This document shows positions 1-5,046 of a DNA stretch of 7,798 nucleotides, piece by piece. The position numbers and the translations under genes were made by a program. The stretch lies in NCBI GenBank assembly GCA_026647295.1, contig JAPKHB010000176.1, forward strand, positions 1 through 7,798, given 5' to 3'. The notes below the pieces were generated by a model that was given only the letters and a program-made list of their open reading frames with translations, made no database searches and was not told the DNA's origin. Origin of the DNA: Planctomycetota bacterium (GTDB lineage: Bacteria > Planctomycetota > PLA2 > JAEUHO01). Within the stretch, counting starts at the first letter, position 1, and every line of letters begins with the position of its first letter.

Positions 1-2
1 TG

Positions 3-362
3 GGCGAGGCCCAGGTCCGCGGTGCGCTGGAGCTCAAGCCGCAGGATCTCAAGTTCTTCCCGCGCGACGGCGCCTTCGCCGACGCCGGCTTCGCCGCCGA
101 CCCCGACGTGCCGGCCATCGACTTCGACGGCCGCCCGCGCGCCGGCGCGAGCGGCCCCGCGGGCCCGGTCAGCGCCCGGCGCGTCCTGCGCCGGGCGCCC
201 CGCCGGTCCGGAGCAGTTCGAAGAAGCGGTCCTCCGCCTGCCGGTAGCGCTCCTGCGAGCCGCGGAACGCGGCCACCGCCTCCCGGACGAGCGGCGCGAG
301 CGTCTCCTCGTCCAGGTCCTCCCGGGCGAGCAGCCGGACGAGTTGCCCGGAGGCCTGGTTGA
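3..362 (+). CDS. C-terminal part of a probable right-handed beta-helix surface protein (5' end outside the window)
   Basis: The frame is open from the window edge to a TGA at 360-362. The first 50 or so residues read like a genuine protein with GC-rich third positions. They include LKPQDLKFFPRDGAF and the motif VPAIDFDGRPR. A D-F-D-G-x-P-R motif is typical of the last turns of parallel beta-helix (pectate-lyase-like, choice-of-anchor) surface proteins, where it usually precedes a DIGAYE-like ending. That ending is not found here in any frame. After about position 150 the translation becomes a low-complexity Arg/Pro/Ala string that runs antisense through the 3' end of the convergent MCE gene (169-1518), a 194-bp overlap. 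The natural end therefore probably lies near 150-200, or the frame has been disrupted. The family call rests on the short motif only; the substrate is unknown. Confidence 0.4.
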   Translation, partial: GEAQVRGALELKPQDLKFFPRDGAFADAGFAADPDVPAIDFDGRPRAGASGPAGPVSARRVLRRAPRRSGAVRRSGPPPAGSAPASRGTRPPPPGRAARASPRPGPPGRAAGRVARRPG

Positions 363-1518
363 GTTCGCGCATCGCCCGCATGTAGGTGAGGGAAGCCAGG
401 CGCAGGTTCTCGAAGGCGATCTCCTGGGCCTCAGGCTCGTTGAGGAGCTTCCAGGGGTGCGCGCGGATGTCCTCGGAGGCGTCCTGCAGGTTGCGCGCGG
501 TGTCGATTAGCGCGTGGAGGAAGGTCTCCAGGTCCAGGCCGGCCCGGGCGAGGATCCCCTCGGCGCGCGCGGGCAGCGCCTTGGCCCGCTCGGCCAGGGC
601 GGCGAGGTCGGCCCCGCCCCGCTCGAGGCTGGTGAAGAAGCGCTCGAGCTTGCCCTCGGCGTCGGCCACGATGGCCTCGACCCGCTCGGTGATCCGGCGG
701 GCGGCGGCGGCGGCCGCCTCCAGGTCGGCGGCCAGGGCCTCCATGCCCACGCGCCCGCGGCCGGCCAGGGCGCGCACGTCGGCGGAAGCCCCCTCCAGGT
801 TGCCGCCGATGACGTCGAGCCGCTGGCGCGTCTCCTGGAGCGTGGCCTGGAGTTCCTTGAGGCTCGCCACCGCGGCCGCGTTCATCTCGCCCGTGTCGAG
901 CGCCGCCAGCTTCGCGCGCGCGTCCTGGAGCAGCCCGCGCGCCTCCAGCATGACCGTCTCCCCGCCCTCCACGAGCCCCTCCACCTTCTCGAGCAGGCGC
1001 GCCACGCTCTCCGAGATGCTCGCCAGGCCGGGGGACTCGCGGGCCGGGATGGGGTGGGCCCGGGTGTCGGCGTCCCCCAGGTCCGTGGGGGCCAGCCCGG
1101 GCAGGAAGTGGAGCTTGCGCACGCCGGTCAGGCTCTCCTCGATCTCGACCAGCGTGCCCCGGGGGATCGCCTGCTCGGCGGGCATCTTCACCACCGCGAG
1201 CACGTAGACCTCGCGGGCCACGCCGGGCTCGCCGGGGGCGAGCCCGAGCCGCAGGCGGTCGCGCGCGGTGAGGGCCGCGTCGCGGCGCAGTTCCTCGCGC
1301 TGGAGGATCTCCGAGACGCGCCCGATGGGGGTGCCGTTCATGTAGGCCGGGTCCCCCACCCGGGGCGCGAGGAAGCCCTGCTCGAAGCGCACGTGCACGT
1401 AGCGGTACTCGCGCCAGATCGGCTCGGCGCCGCCGGCGTAGTAGACCAGCGCGAGGAGGCCGGCCAGGGCCAGGAGCACCACCAGGCCTGCCTTGAGCTC
1501 GGCGCGCGGGGTGTACAT
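169..1518 (-). CDS. mlaD: MlaD-family MCE domain protein with long helical tail (lipid transport, substrate-binding subunit)
   Basis: A 449-residue protein that would be anchored in the inner membrane and project into the periplasm, carrying lipid for an MlaE-type ABC transporter. Residues 1-10 are a short cytoplasmic start and 11-27 (GLVVLLALAGLLALVYY) form one membrane helix. Residues about 38-155 are the MCE domain, with the hallmark VGDPAYMNGTPIGRV stretch (54-68) and LTGVRKLHFLPG (130-141). From about 165 to 430 the sequence is Ala/Leu/Glu/Arg-rich and predicted helical, far longer than the tail of E. coli MlaD. This suggests a coiled-coil tube or needle, as in other long single-MCE proteins. 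The ATG is preceded by AAGGAG at a rather long 13-nt spacing. It lies 42 nt downstream of the permease stop, so the two are probably co-transcribed. It is the last gene of the minus-strand block; no ATPase follows. Confidence 0.85.
   Translation of the reverse strand: MYTPRAELKAGLVVLLALAGLLALVYYAGGAEPIWREYRYVHVRFEQGFLAPRVGDPAYMNGTPIGRVSEILQREELRRDAALTARDRLRLGLAPGEPGVAREVYVLAVVKMPAEQAIPRGTLVEIEESLTGVRKLHFLPGLAPTDLGDADTRAHPIPARESPGLASISESVARLLEKVEGLVEGGETVMLEARGLLQDARAKLAALDTGEMNAAAVASLKELQATLQETRQRLDVIGGNLEGASADVRALAGRGRVGMEALAADLEAAAAAARRITERVEAIVADAEGKLERFFTSLERGGADLAALAERAKALPARAEGILARAGLDLETFLHALIDTARNLQDASEDIRAHPWKLLNEPEAQEIAFENLRLASLTYMRAMRELNQASGQLVRLLAREDLDEETLAPLVREAVAAFRGSQERYRQAEDRFFELLRTGGAPGAGRAGR
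172..198. terminator. Perfect GC hairpin at the convergent gene ends (terminator-like, no U tract)
   Basis: GCGCCCGGCGC (172-182), loop GTCCT, GCGCCGGGCGC (188-198): an 11-bp perfect inverted repeat with a 5-nt loop. It sits in the last codons of the minus-strand MCE gene, whose TGA is at 169-171, and where the plus-strand beta-helix frame comes in. A transcript from either strand would form the stem. There is no run of T on either side, so this is not a classical intrinsic terminator. A bidirectional pause or 3'-end stability element is possible. In DNA this GC-rich such stems also arise by chance. Confidence 0.35.
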
Positions 1519-1560
1519 GCCGGTCGTCTCGCTCCTTGGATCCTGACGGTACCGCCCGGG

Positions 1561-2379
1561 CTAGAGGCGGAACAACAGGAAATAGTTCAGGATGGCGTCC
1601 GCCACGATGATCGCCACGATGGAGCGCACCACGGCCTGGGTGGTGGCGCGGCCGACGCCTTCGGCCCCGCCCCGCACCTGGAAGCCCTGGTAGCAACCCA
1701 CCGCGCCGATGATCAGGCCGAAGACGGCGGCCTTGAACAGGCCCCGCCACACGTCCTCCACGTCCAGACTCTCCCAGGCGTGCTCGAGGTAGGTGTTGGC
1801 GCTCATCTCGAGCACGCCCGTCGCCACCACGCCGCCCCCGAGCAGCCCCACGTAGTCGCCGAGGATCGTCACCGAGGGGACCATCACGAGTACGGCCAGG
1901 AGGCGCGGGGCCACCACGAAGCGCACCGGGTTGAGCGACATGGTCTTGAGCGCGGTGATCTCCTCCGAGACCACCATCGTCGCGATCTCGGCGGTGAGCG
2001 CCGCGCCGATGTACCCGGTCATGATGATCCCGGTGAGCAGCGGGCCCAGTTCGAGCACGATGCCCACCCCGAGCAGGTCGCCCACGTAGTCCACCACGCC
2101 CAGGGCCAGCAGGATCTTGCCCCCGATCAGGGCCAGGATCACCCCGGTGAAGAAGTTGACCAGGAACACGACCGCCAGCGAGCGCGGCCCCACGCGCACC
2201 GCCTGGGTCCAGAACGAGCGCACGCCGCCGGCGCGCCGGCGGAACGGGGCGGAGGCGGCGTGGCCCAGGGTCTCGCGCACCAGGAGCGTGACGCCGCCCA
2301 GGTAGTGCACCAGTCCCAGCGTGGCGGCGCCGAGCCCCGCCACGAGCGAGCGGACGCGGCCCTGGCCGGGCGTGCCCAT
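1561..2379 (-). CDS. mlaE: MlaE-family ABC transporter permease (lipid transport)
   Basis: A 272-residue integral inner-membrane permease of the MlaE/TrgD2 family, the transmembrane partner of MCE proteins in phospholipid or other lipid trafficking. Family signatures are clear: ELGPLLTGI (110-118), then GYIGAALTAEIATM (122-135), VSEEITALKTM (137-147) and LNPVRFVVAPR (149-159), the central coupling and membrane-reentrant region. The C-terminal part has GAEGVGRATTQAVVRS (238-253) before a last hydrophobic segment (254-270). Hydrophobic stretches near 68-95, 103-125, 158-190 and 214-230 fit the usual five or six helices. The length is normal. The start is well supported: AGGAGGAGG (2382-2390) lies immediately upstream of the ATG. 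It follows the STAS gene by 74 nt and precedes mlaD by 42 nt. The usual neighbouring ATPase gene (mlaF) is absent. Confidence 0.92.
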   Translation of the reverse strand: MGTPGQGRVRSLVAGLGAATLGLVHYLGGVTLLVRETLGHAASAPFRRRAGGVRSFWTQAVRVGPRSLAVVFLVNFFTGVILALIGGKILLALGVVDYVGDLLGVGIVLELGPLLTGIIMTGYIGAALTAEIATMVVSEEITALKTMSLNPVRFVVAPRLLAVLVMVPSVTILGDYVGLLGGGVVATGVLEMSANTYLEHAWESLDVEDVWRGLFKAAVFGLIIGAVGCYQGFQVRGGAEGVGRATTQAVVRSIVAIIVADAILNYFLLFRL

Positions 2380-2400
2380 CGCCTCCTCCTAGGGGCGGGC

Positions 2401-2433
2401 GGCGGGCCGGCCGGGGCCGGCCCGGGGCCCGCC
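2401..2433. repeat. GC-rich inverted repeats between the STAS and mlaE genes
   Basis: Two alternative perfect stems occupy the 74-bp gap: GGGCCGGCC (2404-2412) with GGCCGGCCC (2415-2423), and GGCGGGCC (2401-2408) with GGCCCGCC (2426-2433). They share bases, so only one can form at a time. The element lies after the STAS stop and just before the strong Shine-Dalgarno site of mlaE. It could act as an intra-operon attenuator or mRNA processing barrier that sets different levels for the switch genes and the transporter genes. There is no U tract. Chance pairing in GC-rich DNA is a serious alternative. Confidence 0.3.
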
Positions 2434-2453
2434 GACGCGCGGCCCGCCCCGCC

Positions 2454-2783
2454 TCACGGCCCGCAGGCCTCCGCGCGCGACGTGCGCAGGTCGAACACCT
2501 CGTTGAGCCGCGCCAGCTCGAAGAGCTTGCGCACGTCGGGGTTGAGGCCGCACAGACGCAACTTGCCGCCGTAGCTGCCCACCGACTTGAGCGCCTCGAT
2601 CAGCGTGGCCAGGCCGCTGGAGTCGATGAACGACACCGCGTTGAGGTCCACGACCAGCGGCGAGGAGCGGCTGTTGAGCGCCGTGCGCAGCTGGGAGCGG
2701 AGCTCCGGACTGGTGTGCAGGTCCACCTGGCCCTCCACGATGAAGATGGCGGCGGTGCCCTGCGTTTCCTGGGTGACCTTCAT
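2454..2783 (-). CDS. STAS domain protein, anti-sigma factor antagonist type (SpoIIAA/RsbV-like; possible MlaB counterpart)
   Basis: A 109-residue single STAS domain, the usual size for SpoIIAA/RsbV proteins. The diagnostic motif is SFIDSSGLATLIEAL (51-65). By alignment with SpoIIAA (MDSSG), Ser56 would be the residue phosphorylated by a partner kinase. GKLRLCGLNPDVRKLFELA (73-91) is the usual later strand/helix region. Its ATG overlaps the stop of the upstream ATP-binding protein gene (ATGA, 2780-2783), so the two are probably translationally coupled and form a partner-switching pair. The mlaE permease lies 74 nt downstream. In E. coli the STAS protein MlaB is a subunit of the MlaFEDB transporter and binds the ATPase MlaF, so a role in transporter control is an alternative to sigma-factor control. 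No sigma factor gene is in the window. Confidence 0.88.
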   Translation of the reverse strand: MKVTQETQGTAAIFIVEGQVDLHTSPELRSQLRTALNSRSSPLVVDLNAVSFIDSSGLATLIEALKSVGSYGGKLRLCGLNPDVRKLFELARLNEVFDLRTSRAEACGP

Positions 2784-3202
2784 GACGATCCCTTCGCGGC
2801 CGGAGCGTGCTTCTCCAGCGTCAATGTCGTCCCGCCGTGGGCGTTCGGACGATACTCCACGCGGTCCATGATCGACTTCATCAGATGGACGCCCAGGCCC
2901 CCGGGGCGCAGGTCGTCCAGGGGGCGCGACGCGATCTTGCTGGGATCGACGAAGTGCCCGTAGTCCACGATGTCCAGCCGGAAGTGCTCGGGCCGGGTCC
3001 CCAGCAGGAGGTCGATGCGCTGGTCCGGCTCCCCGCCGTAGGCGTGGCGGATCACGTTGGTGACCGCCTCGGTGACCGCGAGGAGGATGCCGTGGGTGGT
3101 CTCCGGGTCGAAGCCCGCAAGGCGCGCCCCCTCCGTGACCATGGCCCGCACCATCGGCAGGTAGGCCGTGTCGGAGGGGACGGTGCAGCGGACTTCGTTC
3201 AC
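2780..3202 (-). CDS. RsbW/SpoIIAB-like ATP-binding protein (anti-sigma factor/serine kinase type, HATPase_c fold)
   Basis: A 140-residue GHKL-type ATPase domain, expected to bind ATP and phosphorylate, or be sequestered by, the STAS protein encoded next. The N box is LAVTEAVTNVIRHAYGG (41-57), with Glu45 and Asn49 as the Mg/ATP residues. The G1 box is IVDYG (78-82, Asp80-x-Gly82). The G2 box is PGGLGVHLMKSIMD (100-113), followed by GGTTLTL (123-129). The frame is open further upstream, but the GTG at 3202 is chosen for three reasons: it has GGAAGG nine bases upstream, it overlaps the lipoprotein stop as GTGA (3199-3202), and the protein then begins where the family does. The ATGA overlap with the STAS gene supports coupled synthesis. 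Its partner beyond the STAS protein is not visible: a sigma factor, a transporter subunit or another target. Confidence 0.87.
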   Translation of the reverse strand: MNEVRCTVPSDTAYLPMVRAMVTEGARLAGFDPETTHGILLAVTEAVTNVIRHAYGGEPDQRIDLLLGTRPEHFRLDIVDYGHFVDPSKIASRPLDDLRPGGLGVHLMKSIMDRVEYRPNAHGGTTLTLEKHAPAAKGSS

Positions 3203-3687
3203 GGGGCGCGGCCTTCCGGGGGCGCCGCGGTCCCGGCCGACCCGCCGGCGCGGGAGGAGGAATACCACGCGCGCCACCGGGCGATGTGTTCGCGCCGCTG
3301 TGCGTCGGGCAGGTCGGCCCGGTATCCGGTGTCGTGGCCGGTCAGTTCGCGCAAGGCCCGGCCGGCCGCCAGCCGCACGCCCCCGTCCGGGTCGTCCAGC
3401 AGGTCGACCAGCCGCGGCACGAACGCGGGGTCGCCCCGGGCCACGGCCGCGTGGACGGCCCGCATCCGCACGGCCCCGTTGGGGTCGTAGAGCGCCAGCG
3501 CCGGGTCCGCGGGCGGGGCCGGACCGTCGGCCGCGCAGGCGGCGAGCAGGCACAGCGCCAGCCCGGCAAGGGCGCCCAGGAGCGCCCGGGGCGTGCGGGA
3601 TGGGCCCGAGACCCGCCGCGGGCCCTTCGGAACGCGCGGTTCCCGTCCGCCCCCGCCGGCGCTCCCGTTTCCGTCGCTCGCGCGCAT
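3199..3687 (-). CDS. Small HEAT-repeat lipoprotein
   Basis: A 162-residue putative lipoprotein. Residues 1-35 are a long Gly/Arg-rich n-region, and 36-50 are hydrophobic (LLGALAGLALCLLAA). Cys51 follows a good lipobox (LAAC), so the mature protein would be lipidated and about 112 residues long. Two HEAT-like helical repeats follow: DPNGAVRMRAVHAAVARGD (68-86) and DPDGGVRLAAGRALRELTG (99-117). The end is Arg/Trp-rich (HIARWRAWY, 134-142). The start codon has GAGG five bases upstream; a later start would shorten the unusually long n-region. The stop overlaps the GTG of the ATP-binding protein gene (GTGA), so the two are translationally coupled. HEAT repeats bind other proteins. A sensor or scaffold feeding the kinase/STAS pair or the transporter is possible but inferred. 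Substrate and partner are unknown. Confidence 0.75.
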   Translation of the reverse strand: MRASDGNGSAGGGGREPRVPKGPRRVSGPSRTPRALLGALAGLALCLLAACAADGPAPPADPALALYDPNGAVRMRAVHAAVARGDPAFVPRLVDLLDDPDGGVRLAAGRALRELTGHDTGYRADLPDAQRREHIARWRAWYSSSRAGGSAGTAAPPEGRAP

Positions 3688-3719
3688 GGCCGCCTCGCCC
3701 CCGGCCCCCCCGGCTGGGG

Positions 3720-3748
3720 ATTCTGGGCAGGGACGGGGCCCAACGCAA
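3720..3748 (-). promoter_or_regulatory. Weak sigma70-like promoter candidate ahead of the lipoprotein gene
   Basis: In the 86-bp gap between the SDR gene and the lipoprotein gene, the minus strand reads TTGCGT, 17 bases, CAGAAT. These match the -35 box at three and the -10 box at four of six positions. The CAGAAT ends 33 bp before the ATG. It could give the lipoprotein/kinase/STAS/transporter genes their own transcript, but both boxes are poor and I give it little weight. Confidence 0.15.
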
Positions 3749-3773
3749 CGCCGGTCCCCGCCGCAGGGCCCCC

Positions 3774-4757
3774 TCAACCGGCCAGCAGGCCCTGCGCCCG
3801 GTACCAGGCGGCCGTGCGCCGGAAGCCCTCCTCCAGGTCCACGGCGGCCCGCCAGCCCGTCAGGCGCTCGAAGCGCCCGGGCGTGCAGACCCAGTGGCGG
3901 GCCCCCACCTCGCGCAGCCGCTGCGAACCCAGCAGCGACGCCCGGCCGCTCACCTGCGAACCCAGGTCCACGAGCCGGCCCAGGAGGCCGAGCGCCCCGT
4001 GCGGGACGCGCAGGCGCCGCGCCCGCCGTCCGACCGCCGCCTCGGCCGCCGCCAGCACCTCGGCGAGCGTGACCACCCGCGGGTGGGCGACGAAGAAGGG
4101 ACCCGGGGCCTCGAGGTCCCCCTCCACGGCGCAGGCGAAGGCCCGGGCCAGGTCCGCCGCGTGCACCAGGCTCATGCGGTCGGCCGGGTCGCCGGGCAGC
4201 AGCGCAAGGCCCTGGGCCACCGCGCGAAAGAGGGTGAGGAAGTCCCGGTCGCGCTCGCCGTACACCGCCGGGGGGCGCAGCACCGCGACCGGAAACGGCC
4301 AGGGCCGGGCCAGCACCACCCGTTCGGCCGCGCGCTTGCTCTCCCCGTACCAGCCCAGGGGCCGGGCCGGGGCCGCCTCGGTGAGCGGCCGGCCGTCGGG
4401 CGCCGGACCGACCGCGGCGAGGCTGGAGCAGAGCACGAAGCGGCCGGCGAGGCCCGCGTCGCGCGCCGCGGCCAGGAGCCGGGCTGTCCCCCGCGCGTTG
4501 GTCTCGTGCATCTGGCGCGGCGTGAGGCTGCGGGTGAGGCCCGCCAGGTGCACCACCCCGGCGCAGCCGCGTAGCGCGGCGCCCAGCCCGAGCCGTGCGC
4601 GCAGGTCGCCCGCGACCCATTCGACGGCCGTGGAGCCGGGGAAGGCCGGGGGGGCCGGGCGGCGCGTGAGGCAGCGAACGCGGTGCCCGCGCTCGAGCAG
4701 GCAGGCCACGACGTGGCTGCCCACGAAGCCGTGCCCGCCGGTGACGAGGATTCGCAC
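3774..4757 (-). CDS. Extended SDR NAD(P)-dependent epimerase/dehydratase-like protein, candidate ceramide reductase (CerR-like)
   Basis: A 327-residue extended short-chain dehydrogenase. The Rossmann motif TGGHGFVGSH (6-15, GxxGxxG) lies at the extreme N terminus. Other signatures are DL (51-52), HLAGLT (70-75) and the active-site Ser region CSSLAAVG (110-117). The catalytic YGESK has Tyr137 and Lys141, followed by LRPPAVYGERD (160-170). This is the normal length and domain order for NAD(P)-dependent sugar epimerases and steroid-type reductases. The GTG at 4757 is chosen because translation starts directly at the first beta strand (VRILVTGG); the nearby ATG at 4770 is out of frame. The Shine-Dalgarno site is weak. 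By sequence alone it is a generic SDR. Its divergent position beside spt and the GNAT-like gene fits CerR, which reduces 3-oxo-dihydroceramide in the bacterial pathway. A nucleotide-sugar or sterol/hopanoid-related reductase is the alternative. Confidence 0.82.
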   Translation of the reverse strand: MRILVTGGHGFVGSHVVACLLERGHRVRCLTRRPAPPAFPGSTAVEWVAGDLRARLGLGAALRGCAGVVHLAGLTRSLTPRQMHETNARGTARLLAAARDAGLAGRFVLCSSLAAVGPAPDGRPLTEAAPARPLGWYGESKRAAERVVLARPWPFPVAVLRPPAVYGERDRDFLTLFRAVAQGLALLPGDPADRMSLVHAADLARAFACAVEGDLEAPGPFFVAHPRVVTLAEVLAAAEAAVGRRARRLRVPHGALGLLGRLVDLGSQVSGRASLLGSQRLREVGARHWVCTPGRFERLTGWRAAVDLEEGFRRTAAWYRAQGLLAG

Positions 4758-5008
4758 GGGAGCCGAGCATAGTGGGCGCCCCCGCCCGGGCCGCCGGGCG
4801 TCTACGGGCCCGGGGGGGCCGCGTCCTGGACGCCGAGCCCCCCGGCCCCCCAACGCGCGCGCCCTCCCGGCGGGGGGCCCGGCTACCATGGCGCGCCCGG
4901 GTCGGAGCCCGGGTCGCCCCGGGCCCCCGGGGAGGGTACGCTTCGCCGCCCGGCGGTCGGGGGGCAGCGCTACGCACCGGGCAACGGCCGGGGGCCGGGC
5001 GCAGGTCG

Positions 5009-5034
5009 GCCAGGACCGTGGGCAGCCAGGACCG
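5009..5034. repeat. 10-bp direct repeat just upstream of spt (possible operator)
   Basis: GCCAGGACCG occurs at 5009-5018 and again at 5025-5034, a 16-bp period. The second copy runs straight into the Shine-Dalgarno site of spt (5034-5038). A protein bound there, or an RNA-level interaction, would be well placed to control spt. It may also be a chance local duplication. Confidence 0.35.
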
Positions 5035-5038
5035 AGGA
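5034..5038 (+). promoter_or_regulatory. Ribosome binding site that fixes the TTG start of spt
   Basis: GAGGA is followed by eight bases and then TTG at 5047. The spacing is ideal, and the resulting N terminus (MDLFEKAARF) matches the beginning of bacterial Spt proteins. An in-frame ATG at 4888 would add 53 Gly/Arg/Pro-rich residues and lacks a comparable site. Confidence 0.7.
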
Positions 5039-5046
5039 CAATCGCT

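Larger units (their letters stand above)
4758..5046. promoter_or_regulatory. Divergent intergenic region between the SDR gene and spt
   Basis: The only long non-coding stretch in the main body and the sole place from which both the minus-strand block and the spt pair can be driven. It is rich in G and C runs. No strong sigma70 boxes were found. On the minus strand TATGCT (4766-4771) sits 8 nt before the GTG of the SDR gene, without a -35 box; if real it would give an almost leaderless mRNA. On the plus strand TACCAT (near 4884-4889) is a poor -10 candidate. The spt-proximal end carries a 10-bp direct repeat, described separately. No gene, riboswitch or RNA gene is recognisable. Confidence 0.5.

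Noticed and set aside
514..2574. Long plus-strand open frame (about 686 codons) across the transporter genes
   Set aside because: It is antisense to clear mlaD, mlaE and STAS genes, is rich in His/Gly/Gln/Asp typical of GC-rich shadow frames, and shows no domain.
3203..3748. N-terminal extension of the RsbW-like protein to 322 residues
   Set aside because: The extension is Arg/Gly/Pro-rich shadow of the lipoprotein gene. The GTG at 3202 has a ribosome site, a GTGA overlap and a family-typical N terminus.
4766..4771. TATGCT as a -10 box for the SDR gene
   Set aside because: There is no -35 match at the proper distance, and it would put the transcript start almost on the GTG. It is noted only as a weak candidate in the intergenic entry.
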